A stretch of DNA of 46,858 nucleotides from the NCBI RefSeq assembly GCF_012912105.1, contig NZ_QMEA01000038.1, positions 1-46,858 on the forward strand, given 5' to 3'. Of the stretch, positions 25,618 through 34,165 are shown piece after piece. Every line of letters starts with the position of its first letter. Position 1 is the first letter of the stretch. Below the pieces are notes generated by a model that was given only the letters and a program-made list of their open reading frames with translations, was not told where the DNA came from and searched no databases. This DNA comes from Brasilonema sp. UFV-L1 (GTDB taxonomy: Bacteria; Cyanobacteriota; Cyanobacteriia; Cyanobacteriales; Nostocaceae). A program made the position numbers and the translations under genes.

Positions 25618-26772
25618 ATGAGCAGCTCGTTAAAAGCCAGGAGTCAGGTAGTGAATCTAGGTCAATGGATTGGTTTAATTGTCATAGTTCTTTCTTTGTA
25701 TATTCTGTGGCAAATTCGGGAAGTTTTGTTACTGATATTTGCTGCAGTTGTCTTAGCAACTACCTTAAATCGACTGGCTCGAAGGTTCCAGCGCTCAGGA
25801 ATGAAACGTGGAATTGGGGTTTTCTTATCAGTTACTTTGTTCATAGCGCTAGTTGTATTTTTCTTCTTGCTGGTTGTACCGCCTTTTGCAGTTGAGTTTC
25901 AAGCAGTCACAAAACAGGTTCCTCAAGGATTGGAGCTGTTTAATAGTTGGCTGGATCAACTTAAAAATCGCATTCCTAGCCAACTCACTCCCTATGTACC
26001 AGATTTAAATAGCTTGATTAAACAAGCACAACCTTTTATCAATCGTGCGGTGGGAAGTTCTTTAGCCTTAGTCTCTGGTTCTTTGGAAGTTCTTGGCAAA
26101 ACCTTACTGGTACTGGTGTTGACTGGAATGTTCCTTGTAGATCCCTCAGCTTATCGAAAGGTTTTTGTGCGGCTGTTTCCCTCATTTTATCGACGGCGAG
26201 TAGATGGCATTTTGGATAAATGCGAAGTGTCATTGGAAGGATGGGTGACAGGTGCTTTTATTGGTATAGGTGTTGTGGGACTCATGAGCGTGATTGGCTT
26301 ATCAATTTTGCGCGTACGTTCAGCGCTGGCTTTAGGGATTTTGGCGGGATTTTTGAATTTGATTCCTAATCTCGGTCCAATAATGAGTGTAGTTCCAGCA
26401 ATGGCGATCGCCCTTTTAGATGCTCCCTGGAAAGCTGTTGCTGTGTTGATTCTCTACGTTGTCATTCAGCAGATTGAGAGCAACTTTATCACCCCAATTG
26501 TGATGGCGCATCAAGTGTCGCTATTACCTGCTATCACTCTAATTGCTCAGTTATTTTTTGTGACATTCTTTGGTGTTCTGGGCTTGTTTCTTGCACTACC
26601 CCTAACAGTTGTCGCTAAAATTTGGCTGCAAGAAGTGTTGATTAAAGATGTTTTGGATCGATGGGGTCATAGATCTCATGCAGAGACTGAGTGTGTGCTT
26701 GTTTGTGATCAGCCGCAAACAGAGAAATCTGAAGAGAATTTGCCAAATGATGAGAATCAACCAGTTCGTTAA
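25618..26772 (+). CDS. AI-2E family transporter (PerM/TqsA-like)
   Basis: A 384-aa polytopic membrane protein. The N-terminal helices (LIVIVLSLYILWQIREVLLLIFAAVV), a large cytoplasmic/amphipathic region (about 85-145), and a C-terminal block of helices contain the family signature FLNLIPNLGPIMSVVPAMAIAL and the QQIESNFITPIVMAHQVSL..ITLIAQ segment. Members export autoinducer-2 or act as Na+/H+ antiporters; the cyanobacterial role is not known. The C-terminal 45 residues are hydrophilic and acidic. A GAGGA sequence directly precedes the ATG. The transcript probably ends at the hairpin at 26843-26870. Confidence 0.9.
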   Translation: MSSSLKARSQVVNLGQWIGLIVIVLSLYILWQIREVLLLIFAAVVLATTLNRLARRFQRSGMKRGIGVFLSVTLFIALVVFFFLLVVPPFAVEFQAVTKQVPQGLELFNSWLDQLKNRIPSQLTPYVPDLNSLIKQAQPFINRAVGSSLALVSGSLEVLGKTLLVLVLTGMFLVDPSAYRKVFVRLFPSFYRRRVDGILDKCEVSLEGWVTGAFIGIGVVGLMSVIGLSILRVRSALALGILAGFLNLIPNLGPIMSVVPAMAIALLDAPWKAVAVLILYVVIQQIESNFITPIVMAHQVSLLPAITLIAQLFFVTFFGVLGLFLALPLTVVAKIWLQEVLIKDVLDRWGHRSHAETECVLVCDQPQTEKSEENLPNDENQPVR

Positions 26773-26842
26773 TGTTTTAAATCTTCCTAAAATCCTGTAG
26801 TTCTTAATTTGACATTCTCTCCACCCTCAATACGGTTCAGAT

Positions 26843-26870
26843 AAGCCTTTTAGCATAAATAGGCTTTTTT
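26843..26870 (+). terminator. Intrinsic terminator after the AI-2E transporter gene
   Basis: AAGCCT (26843-26848) and AGGCTT (26861-26866) form a short stem followed by a run of T. It lies about 70 bp after the stop. Confidence 0.7.
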
Positions 26871-26891
26871 CTCGTAAAAATATAATTTTTG

Positions 26892-27027
26892 TGTAAGAAT
26901 TCAGCACCCAGGAGTCAGAAGTCAGAATATACTAGGAATCCAGTATATTTGGTAAATTAATTTATCAAATGTTTTTTTGATTCTTTAAATCTTCTGACTC
27001 CTGAATTCTGACTCCTGAATTCTTACA
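26892..27027. mobile_element. MITE-like element with GGAGTCAGAA inverted repeats
   Basis: The left end TGTAAGAATTCAG followed by AGGAGTCAGAAGTCAGAA (26892-26928) is the imperfect inverse of the right end (26991-27027), which closes with GAATTCTTACA. A nested AATATACT/AGTATATT pair sits inside. 136 bp, no coding capacity. The GTCAGGAGTCAGAA core is shared with repeats at 33121, 40347 and 40748. Confidence 0.65.
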
Positions 27028-27704
27028 TTTTTGTAATATGCATTGGTTCTGTCAATGAGTTTAGATTGACTAATAAATATGTTTTAGATACAACTAAGTA
27101 TACTTCGGTTTGCTAAGTAAAATCATGGGGCTATATTAGCTCAATCATCTATTTTCCAAGAGCTTTAGATGAATTGATTACCTCTCAACAACGAAGCTCA
27201 ATAAATTTTGATTATTATTTAATACATGTAAAAAGCTTGATTAATCCTGAAACAACAAGTATAATCAACTACGAAAGCCAAAAAAGTACGCAAATCAATG
27301 CTAGAAGAGATATCTATAACGATGTGATATGAGAATTTCAAAAAGAGTTCAGTATTCACAATGCAATGAGTGGTGGCTGAGAATTCTCTACTCATTGAAT
27401 ACCCTTCATAGTAGGTCGAACAAAAGTCATTCTGACTTCTGGCGGGGAGCGTAGGCAAGAGGGAACGTTGCTAGTAATTGAGTTGGTAAGTTGTTTCTTG
27501 ATGAAGTGCAAGTAAGCACAAGTTGGAAACTCAGTCAATAGCTCAAAAAACACATTACCTTTTAAGCATCTGAGTGTCAAAATTTAAATATCTAATCTCT
27601 TAACATTGTCGATTGATTTAACTCTTGCTTTAAGAAATATTTAATAAATAATTAATAAAAAATCATGATTTCCTGCCAATATCCTGACAGCATAAGGAAA
27701 CACA
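27028..27704. other. Non-coding region upstream of the polysaccharide-type operon
   Basis: About 680 AT-rich bases. Two short minus-strand frames exist (27219-27458 and 27392-27580) but show no ribosome-binding site or family features. No strong promoter was assigned. AAGGA lies 7 nt before the ABC gene start. Confidence 0.5.
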
Positions 27705-29498
27705 ATGCAAGAAGTAAAGGCAATTAAGGCTTTATTGCCACTGTTAAGATTATATCCTTGGACAATTCCATTAATCATCATTCTAGGAATATTCTCCTCT
27801 TTGTTTGAGGGATTAGGAATTAGTTTGTTTATACCTTTTCTACAAAGTCTAGATACAACAAACTTGCAAGAGAAAGCAAGTCATTCACTCGTCGATAATT
27901 TTCTGAATCAAATATTTATTCATGTCCCACAAGAGAAACGTTTGTTTCTAATACCGTTGTGTATGCTTGGATTGGTTTTACTAAAAAACTGTCTTGCATA
28001 TATTAGTACTCTTCTTTCTTATCAACTATACTGGCGTATTGGGCAGCGTTTACTATGCAAAATTTTTCAGCATCTTTTAAGCGTGAGTTATAGTTTTTTA
28101 GACTCTACTCCATCAGGTAAATTGCTGAATACTCTAGATATTGAAACCTGGCGAACTTGTGACGCTATTTTTACTTTCATTAATATTATTATCAGTCTTT
28201 GCACAGTTGTTGTTTTTGTCATTCTGCTCATGTTGACATCTTGGCAATTGAGTGTGTTAGTTACTGTTGCCTTGATACTCATTTCACTGAGCATACAGTA
28301 TGTAACGCGCAGAGCAAAAAAGCTTGGTCAGCAATCAGTACAGGCAAATAATAACCTTGCTAATCGAGTGATGGAAGGGTTTTACGGAATGAGAGAGATT
28401 CGCGCCTTTGGTCACGAATCTTACGAACTTAAACGTTTTGAACAAGCAACGATTCATTCACGTAATATCGCTTTGAAACTGGCGAAGCTTTATTCAATTA
28501 CGGGACCACTATCAGAATTTTTAGCTGTTGCTTTACTAGTATGTATTTTGATTATCGCTCTGCAATATAAATCAGATGTCCCAACATTACTAACATTCAT
28601 TTTTATGCTTTATCGTCTCCAACCAGTCGTGAGGCGGTTAGATACTGAGCGTGTAAATTTTATTAGTTACTTAGGTGCGCTAGAGGATGTTATGTCCTTT
28701 TTGGAGAGAGCAGAGAAACATTACATTCATTCGGGCGATATCCAATTTCAAAAATTACAGCGAGGAATCAGTTTTGAATCTGTTGATTTTTGCTATACCG
28801 CTTCAGAAAAACCTGCACTACAGGATATTTCACTTTTGATTCCACGAGGAAAAACCACCGCGTTAGTTGGACCATCAGGTGCAGGTAAGTCTACACTGAT
28901 TGGGTTGATTTGCCGCTTTCATGAGATAACAAAGGGAGAAATTTGTGTTGATAATTTGCCTCTTAGAAAGTTGAATTTGCCTTCCTGGCGTAGTCGAATT
29001 GCTATTGTCAGTCAGGATATTTATATATTCAATACAACGATAGGAGAAAATATCGCTTATGGTCGCTTGGATGCAACAAAATCCGAAATTATTGCCGCCG
29101 CCAAAAAAGCGAATGCCCATGAGTTTATTAGTAAATTACCCGAAGGATACGATACTGTAGTAGGCGATCGCGGAATTCGACTTTCTGGGGGACAAAAGCA
29201 ACGTATCGCCCTAGCTCGTGCTATGGTTCGCGAACCAGAGATTTTGATTCTTGATGAAGCAACGAATGCTTTGGATAGTCTTTCTGAAAATTTAATTCAG
29301 GAAGCTCTCAATTCCTTTAGTCAGAATCGTACTGTCATTGTGATTGCCCACCGTTTATCTACGATTGAGCAAGCAGACCAAATTATTGTACTGCAAGAAG
29401 GACGGATTGTAGAACAAGGTCATCTTCAATATTTACTTAAACTTAATGGATTATTTGCTAAGCTCTATCATCTGCAATCTGGTAGTACACAAGTTTAA
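27705..29498 (+). CDS. ABC exporter, fused permease and ATPase (MsbA/HepA-like)
   Basis: A 597-aa half-transporter that should work as a homodimer in the inner membrane. The N-terminal domain has about six helices (residues 18-300). The ATPase domain has Walker A GPSGAGKST (389-397), the signature [14 protein letters not shown] (493 on), Walker B ILILDEATNALD and the H-loop VIAHRLSTIEQAD. Together with the next two genes (glycosyltransferase-methyltransferase and polysaccharide deacetylase) it suggests export of a lipid-linked glycan or glycolipid, as for HepA-type exporters of the heterocyst envelope. Orthology to HepA is not proven, so no symbol is given. The start has an AAGGA ribosome-binding site. 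Confidence 0.9.
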   Translation: MQEVKAIKALLPLLRLYPWTIPLIIILGIFSSLFEGLGISLFIPFLQSLDTTNLQEKASHSLVDNFLNQIFIHVPQEKRLFLIPLCMLGLVLLKNCLAYISTLLSYQLYWRIGQRLLCKIFQHLLSVSYSFLDSTPSGKLLNTLDIETWRTCDAIFTFINIIISLCTVVVFVILLMLTSWQLSVLVTVALILISLSIQYVTRRAKKLGQQSVQANNNLANRVMEGFYGMREIRAFGHESYELKRFEQATIHSRNIALKLAKLYSITGPLSEFLAVALLVCILIIALQYKSDVPTLLTFIFMLYRLQPVVRRLDTERVNFISYLGALEDVMSFLERAEKHYIHSGDIQFQKLQRGISFESVDFCYTASEKPALQDISLLIPRGKTTALVGPSGAGKSTLIGLICRFHEITKGEICVDNLPLRKLNLPSWRSRIAIVSQDIYIFNTTIGENIAYGRLDATKSEIIAAAKKANAHEFISKLPEGYDTVVGDRGIRLSGGQKQRIALARAMVREPEILILDEATNALDSLSENLIQEALNSFSQNRTVIVIAHRLSTIEQADQIIVLQEGRIVEQGHLQYLLKLNGLFAKLYHLQSGSTQV

Positions 29499-29577
29499 AT
29501 CAGTACACAATGATCACTAATAACTGTTAAATGTTTAGAACAAAGAAATTTTCTTCATATTCAGGGTATAGAAAATC

Positions 29578-31230
29578 ATGAACAATCAACCTCTAGTCTC
29601 TATCATTACTCCCTTTTTAAATACTGAAAAATTCATCCAAGAAGCGATAGAAAGTGTCATCATCCAATCTTATGAAAATTGGGAGTTATTGTTAATAGAT
29701 GATGGTTCCACTGATAGGAGTACTGCAATTGCTCAGGAGTATGTTTCTTTGTATCCAAAAAAGGTGTATTATTTTGAGCATGATGGTCACCAAAATTGCG
29801 GTAAGAGTACTTCCCGCAACTTGGGAGTCAGCAAGGCAAAAGGCAAGTATATTGCTTTTCTAGATGCCGATGATATCTTTTTGCCACAAAAACTAGAACA
29901 TCAGGTGGCAATTTTGGAATCTCAACCTGAGACTGGTATGGTCTACGGACCAACTCAACATTGGTACAGTTGGACAGGCAAACCAGAAGATTACCAACGT
30001 GACAGTATGAGACCACTTGGGGTTGAGCCGAACACTTTGTTTCATCCACCAAGCTTGCTCACAGAATTTTTAAAAACGGGTGAGATCGTACCTTGTACCT
30101 GCGGAGTACTGGTGCGACGGGAGGTTATGGAAGCTGTAGGAGGATTCGATGACAGTATTCAATATATGTTTGAGGATCAAGTGTTGCTAGCAAAAATTTG
30201 CTTGCACGTCCCTGTATTTGTAGATAGTAGTTGCTGGGATCGGTATCGCCAACACTCAGAATCTAGTTGCTCTAAAGCAATGCAAAAAGGAGAGTATCAT
30301 CCTTCAAAACCGAATCGTGCGCATCAGATTTATTTAAATTGGGTACAGCAGTACATTACTACACAGCAAGTGAAAGATGCTGAACTTTGGAAGGCACTGC
30401 ACAAGGCTATATTTCCATATCGCTATCCCTTCTTATACTTCTTGTTGCGAATGAAAAACAAACTCAAGCAAATAGGACACAAAAGATTACCTGGTTTGGT
30501 TCACCGCTTTGTGGGAACGCAATTACAGGGTGATAAATATATCCCTCCAACGGGGGCAGTGGACTTTGGTAGTTTGCGGCGGGTTATCCCCATGAGCCAA
30601 AACTTTGGCTATGAGAGAGGTCAGCCTGTTGACCGCTACTATATTGAAAACTTTCTAGCTCGTTGTCAAGATGATATTCGTGGGCGTGTCTTGGAGGTTG
30701 GTGATGATGGCTATACAAGGCGGTTTGGTGGTGGTGTTTGTGGTAAGGACTTCGTTCAACGCATCACTCAAAGCGATGTACTTCATGTGACAAAAGGCAA
30801 TCCCAAGGCAACTATTATTGGGGATCTTGCCTCTGGCGACAATATTCCATCAGATAGCTTTGACTGCTTTATTTTGACCCATACAATACAGCTGATTTAC
30901 GATGTCCGGGCGACACTGAAGACAGTTTACCGCATTCTGAAGCCTGGAGGAGTTGCCCTAGTTACAGTTCCGGGCATTAGTCATATTGGTGATCATCAGT
31001 GGTCTCATTACTGGTGTTGGAGTTTTACAGCTCTGTCAATACAGCGTTTATTTGAAGAGTCCTTCCCAAGCGAAAATCTCCAGATAGAGACTCACGGAAA
31101 TGTGCTAGTTGCTGCTGCTTTTCTGTATGGGTTAGCAACAGAAGAACTGCGTCAAGAAGAATTAGATTACCACGATCCCAATTATCAAGTCACGATTACT
31201 ATCAGAGCAGTCAAGCCACAGACACCATGA
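29578..31230 (+). CDS. Glycosyltransferase family 2 fused to a SAM-dependent methyltransferase
   Basis: A 550-aa two-domain cytoplasmic enzyme. Residues 1 to about 240 are a GT-A family 2 glycosyltransferase: VSIITPFLNTEKFIQEAIESV, LLIDDGSTDRST, the metal/nucleotide DADD (DADDIFLP), and the acceptor region GGFDDSIQYMFEDQVLL. A linker of about 90 residues follows. From about 340 on is a class I methyltransferase-like domain (GRVLEVGDDGYTRRFGG, DSFDCFILTHTIQLIYD, LKPGGVALVTVPGISH), with a GDD variant in the SAM-binding loop. It probably builds and methylates a cell-surface glycan. It overlaps the deacetylase start by 4 bp (ATGA), indicating translational coupling, and follows the exporter by 79 bp. 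Confidence 0.9.
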   Translation: MNNQPLVSIITPFLNTEKFIQEAIESVIIQSYENWELLLIDDGSTDRSTAIAQEYVSLYPKKVYYFEHDGHQNCGKSTSRNLGVSKAKGKYIAFLDADDIFLPQKLEHQVAILESQPETGMVYGPTQHWYSWTGKPEDYQRDSMRPLGVEPNTLFHPPSLLTEFLKTGEIVPCTCGVLVRREVMEAVGGFDDSIQYMFEDQVLLAKICLHVPVFVDSSCWDRYRQHSESSCSKAMQKGEYHPSKPNRAHQIYLNWVQQYITTQQVKDAELWKALHKAIFPYRYPFLYFLLRMKNKLKQIGHKRLPGLVHRFVGTQLQGDKYIPPTGAVDFGSLRRVIPMSQNFGYERGQPVDRYYIENFLARCQDDIRGRVLEVGDDGYTRRFGGGVCGKDFVQRITQSDVLHVTKGNPKATIIGDLASGDNIPSDSFDCFILTHTIQLIYDVRATLKTVYRILKPGGVALVTVPGISHIGDHQWSHYWCWSFTALSIQRLFEESFPSENLQIETHGNVLVAAAFLYGLATEELRQEELDYHDPNYQVTITIRAVKPQTP

Positions 31231-32264
31231 AAATACCTGGAGTAAGTAAATTGCGGCGAGTTGCTAAACGCTTGCGCGCACGTTTAGCACCAGGGGGTCT
31301 AATTTTGATGTATCACCGTATTACTGAAGTAAAATCTGATCCCTGGTCAATTTGCGTCAGTCCCCGCCACTTTGCCGAACAAATGGAAGTCTTACGCAAG
31401 TTTGGCAAAGTTGTTTCGTTACAACAATTCAACCAGACATTACAACAAGGAAAGAGTCCTCATTGGCAGATAGCAGTCACTTTTGATGATGGTTACACAG
31501 ATAATTTATATACTGCCAAACCATTGTTAGAGCGTTACGATATTCCTGCCACGATGTTTTTGACTAGTGGATATATAGAGCAAAAACGTGATTTGTGGTG
31601 GGATGAACTTAATAGGTTATTGCTGGAACCTGGTTCTTTACCAGAAGTTCTTTGTTTAGAAATTAACGGTACAATCCATCGGTGGGAATTAGGTACAGCA
31701 GCTCATTACAACGAAGAGCAGTTCCAACAATATCGCAGCTGGAAGGCGTCGAGGGAAGATCACCCCACTCCTCGTCATGCTCTTTTCTATGAACTTTACT
31801 GGCTACTATCGCCTTTGCTTCCAGAAGTACGACAAAAAGTCATGGATGAACTGCTGGCGTGGGCTGGTTCTGTTCCAACACTACGCCCTGAGTACCGTAT
31901 TGCAAATTTAGAGGAAGTGTCTGCTTTAGCGAAAGGTGGACTTATTGAAATTGGCGCTCATTCTGTGACACATCCATTTTTATCTTTCTTAGCGATCGCC
32001 AGACAAAGGCAGGAAATTCAAGACAACAAAACTGATCTTGAAGAAATTGTAGGACAACCAGTGGTGAGTTTTGCTTATCCTCACGGCAATTATTCTGAGG
32101 AAACAACAGCTTTGGTGCAGGAAGCCGGATTTACGAGTGCTTGCACGACTTATGCTGGTACTGTGCGGCGAAAGTGCGATCGCCTGAAATTACCTCGCGT
32201 TGTTGTTGAGGATTGGGATGGAGAAGAGTTCGCCAAACAGTTGTTTGAGTGGAGAGCAAACTGA
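31227..32264 (+). CDS. Polysaccharide deacetylase family protein (NodB homology)
   Basis: A 345-aa carbohydrate esterase family 4-type protein. Motif 1 AVTFDDGYTDN supplies the catalytic base and metal aspartates (about residues 84-94). Motif 2 GAHSVTHPFLS supplies the two metal-binding histidines (about 248-258). Motif 3 VVSFAYPHGNYSEE and the GFTSACTTYAGTV segment complete the fold. The insertion between motifs 1 and 2 is long and includes a DLWWDELNRLL segment, seen in cyanobacterial and proteobacterial surface-polysaccharide clusters. No signal peptide is obvious, so it may act on a lipid-linked intermediate in the cytoplasm. It is translationally coupled to the upstream glycosyltransferase and followed by a strong hairpin. 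Confidence 0.9.
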   Translation: MKIPGVSKLRRVAKRLRARLAPGGLILMYHRITEVKSDPWSICVSPRHFAEQMEVLRKFGKVVSLQQFNQTLQQGKSPHWQIAVTFDDGYTDNLYTAKPLLERYDIPATMFLTSGYIEQKRDLWWDELNRLLLEPGSLPEVLCLEINGTIHRWELGTAAHYNEEQFQQYRSWKASREDHPTPRHALFYELYWLLSPLLPEVRQKVMDELLAWAGSVPTLRPEYRIANLEEVSALAKGGLIEIGAHSVTHPFLSFLAIARQRQEIQDNKTDLEEIVGQPVVSFAYPHGNYSEETTALVQEAGFTSACTTYAGTVRRKCDRLKLPRVVVEDWDGEEFAKQLFEWRAN

Positions 32265-32302
32265 ACGGTGCATTGAGATGTCGAGGTAGTTATCTACTTA
32301 GT

Positions 32303-32328
32303 GACCGGGAAAATGGGCTATCCCGGTC
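32303..32328 (+). terminator. Terminator of the exporter/glycosyltransferase/deacetylase operon
   Basis: GACCGGGA (32303-32310) and TCCCGGTC (32321-32328) form a perfect 8-bp GC-rich stem with a 10-nt loop, followed by a T-rich stretch. It lies 40 bp after the deacetylase stop. Confidence 0.7.
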
Positions 32329-32360
32329 GTTCTGTTTTAAACTTGCTGCCGTTCAACTCT

Positions 32361-32675
32361 TTACATGACTCGGAACGGTTCTGATTTTGTCGTGAAATGA
32401 ATTGGCAAAACACTTTCCACATTCTCAGGCGGATTAGGCACAATGTAGTGGGTAATAACCTTACCACCATTAGATTGAGTATTACCAGCTTCTATACCAG
32501 CTTCAACAGCTCTTTCTACCTCAGCAGTTTGTCCCCGAACAGCGACTATCAAGCGAGCACTTTCCGCTTGCCCATAATAGACAATGGTGACTGCAGCAGC
32601 TTTTACCATTGCATCTGCTGCTGCTAGCACAGCAGAAAAACCCTGGGTTTCAATGACTCCAACTGCAATTGGCAC
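32361..32675 (-). CDS. CcmK-type bacterial microcompartment shell protein
   Basis: A 104-aa single BMC-domain protein forming hexameric tiles of the carboxysome shell. Start GTG 32675 (reads MPIAVGVIETQGF as in all CcmK proteins) with AAGGGG nine nt upstream; the longer frame adds an unrelated N-terminus. The ADAMVKAAAVTIVYY and HYIVPNPPENVESVLPI segments define the family. The central pore loop reads GQAES where CcmK1/CcmK2 have EKIGS, so the usual pore lysine is absent. Together with the HYIVPNPPENV tail, this places it with CcmK3/CcmK6-like minor shell proteins. It is a solitary gene away from the main ccm operon, as typical for satellite CcmK paralogues that tune shell permeability. Confidence 0.9.
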   Translation of the reverse strand: MPIAVGVIETQGFSAVLAAADAMVKAAAVTIVYYGQAESARLIVAVRGQTAEVERAVEAGIEAGNTQSNGGKVITHYIVPNPPENVESVLPIHFTTKSEPFRVM

Positions 32676-32752
32676 GGTTTTACACCCCTTGATGAAGGAT
32701 TGGCAATCTTTATTGTACAAGCAAGCACTTAGAATTTAAAACTCTTCACCTC

Positions 32753-32866
32753 AGATCTTGCACCAGCTTCAAAAACCGGGTTTCTTGCAACTCATACAAT
32801 CTAGAAACCTTGATTTTTCGTTAAGAAACCCGGTTTTTTGGTCTTGTTGAGAATGGTGCAAGATCT
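32753..32866. mobile_element. MITE-like element with double inverted repeats
   Basis: Outer arms AGATCTTGCACCA (32753-32765) and TGGTGCAAGATCT (32854-32866) are perfect 13-bp inverses. Inner arms AAAAACCGGGTTTCTT (32771-32786) and AAGAAACCCGGTTTTT (32823-32838) are perfect 16-bp inverses. 114 bp, non-coding. The inner arm is shared with the elements at 9431-9530 and 32877-33079. Confidence 0.75.
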
Positions 32867-32876
32867 CAGTCACCAG

Positions 32877-33079
32877 GATTTACGCAAACAAACCCGGTTA
32901 GGGGAGACCGTAAAAATAAAATACCAGCCGTATTTCGGGTTGACGGGTTGGTAACAAGGGATCTAGGAATGATCTGCTGGTATTTTATTTCAAGGCAAGT
33001 GCCTTAAGAGCAAAAATCGTCTGTTGCGCAACTAAATACGAATGAAAAAACTAGGTTTGTGGCAGATGCTGCGTAAGTC
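32877..33079. mobile_element. Composite repeat: GATTTACGCA element with a nested palindrome
   Basis: Terminal repeats GATTTACGCA (32877-32886) and TGCGTAAGTC (33070-33079) match in inverted orientation at 9 of 10 positions. The right half resembles the element at 9431-9530. Between its halves lies an unrelated palindrome with perfect 15-bp arms AAATAAAATACCAGC (32914-32928) and GCTGGTATTTTATTT (32976-32990), suggesting insertion of one element into another. Non-coding. Confidence 0.6.
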
Positions 33080-33120
33080 TTGGCTACTTGATAGCTACAA
33101 TCTTAAGATTTTATCAAAAG

Positions 33121-33580
33121 AAGTCAGGAGCGGAGCAAGGAAAGCTCCGCCTCCGGTCAGGAGTCAGGAGCGGAGCCACCAGCCGCTCCGCCTCCGGTCA
33201 GAATGAACGAGCGGTACTCAGAGATGCGGATGACTCTAGGGGTCGCGCAACCCCACCGTCTTCACGGGAGCCAGTACTGCAGGAGGGTCTCCCTCCGTAG
33301 GTATCTGGCGTTGTCTACAATTGGTTGGGGTCCCAAACCCCATCCAAAAGATTGCTGAATTCTGAATCAGGACTTGCTGAATTCTTCTTCATTAACTTTT
33401 CTTACCTTTTTATTTTCATCATCCTGTCGATAGATAGATTGAGCCAGCTTAATAGAGAATAATTAAAAACAATCTAACTAAATTAATAAAATCTTATGAA
33501 AATATATATAAAGTCATAAGTTTATAAGTGAAGTTAGCGTCCCAACATAGGCAAGCGTATTAAGAATAGAATTTAAGCGT
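33121..33580. other. GC-rich repeat cluster and non-coding upstream region of the response regulator
   Basis: 33121-33300 is a patchwork of repeated GTCAGGAG and GCTCCGCCTCCGGTCA units with palindromic GGGTCTCCC-type hairpins. A short plus-strand frame across it has no protein-like features. 33301-33580 is AT-rich and holds no gene; the response regulator promoter is probably there but was not identified. Confidence 0.5.
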
Positions 33581-34132
33581 ATGAACACTCCACAATTCTT
33601 AGATGGGTTGCGGGTACTGGTTGTTGATGACGATACTGATAATCTTGATTTGATAAAGATTATTTTTGAAGAGTACAATACTCAAGTGATTACGGTTACA
33701 TCAGCAACTGAAGGCCTTGAAGCAATTACGCGGTTAAAGCCGAATATTCTGATTAGCGATATTGCTATGCCTGGTGAGGATGGTTTTTCCTTTATTCACA
33801 AAGTTAGAAACCTTGCTCTTAAAGTCAGCCAGATTCCGGCGATCGCTTTGACTGCACTAGCTTCTGAGGAAGTAGGTACTCTTGCTCTTGATGCAGGATT
33901 CTCCACAAGGTTAGTTAAGCCATTTGATCCTGATGAGTTAGTTGAAGTTGTTTCCAAGCTTGCTTTAATTGCTCAATACGATATTTGTCCTATTTGTCGC
34001 ACTGAAAAACTATCCTTTATTGAGTGGGAATCACTCAACAAAATTAGGTTTCATTGTCGGGGCTGTCAATGGAATAAGAGTTACAAACTCAATAAAGCTA
34101 AAGAAGTTGGATTTATGAATCGATACCATTAG
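33581..34132 (+). CDS. Response regulator with C-terminal zinc ribbon
   Basis: A 183-aa protein. Residues 8-128 form a receiver domain: acidic pair VVDDDTDN, phospho-acceptor Asp60 in ISDIAMPGEDG, the conserved Thr/Ala in IALTALA, and Lys113 in LVKPF. The C-terminal 50 residues carry two CxxC pairs, C136-x2-C139 and C159-x2-C162, with 19 residues between, predicting a small zinc ribbon (YDICPICR and FHCRGCQW). No DNA-binding helix-turn-helix is present. The zinc ribbon may mediate protein or nucleic-acid contacts. No histidine kinase is encoded nearby, so it is an orphan regulator. It resembles stand-alone CheY-like regulators of cyanobacteria, but the zinc ribbon output is unusual. Confidence 0.85.
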   Translation: MNTPQFLDGLRVLVVDDDTDNLDLIKIIFEEYNTQVITVTSATEGLEAITRLKPNILISDIAMPGEDGFSFIHKVRNLALKVSQIPAIALTALASEEVGTLALDAGFSTRLVKPFDPDELVEVVSKLALIAQYDICPICRTEKLSFIEWESLNKIRFHCRGCQWNKSYKLNKAKEVGFMNRYH

Positions 34133-34165
34133 AAAAACAGAATGCATGATACAAGTAAGCCTGCT

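Noticed and set aside
27219-27580. Two short minus-strand frames in the gap before the ABC exporter
   Set aside because: No ribosome-binding site, no domain, AT-rich and overlapping each other; considered non-coding.
33088-33300. Plus-strand frame of 70 aa in the GC-rich repeats
   Set aside because: It consists entirely of repeat-derived sequence (Arg/Ser/Gly-rich) with no conserved features.
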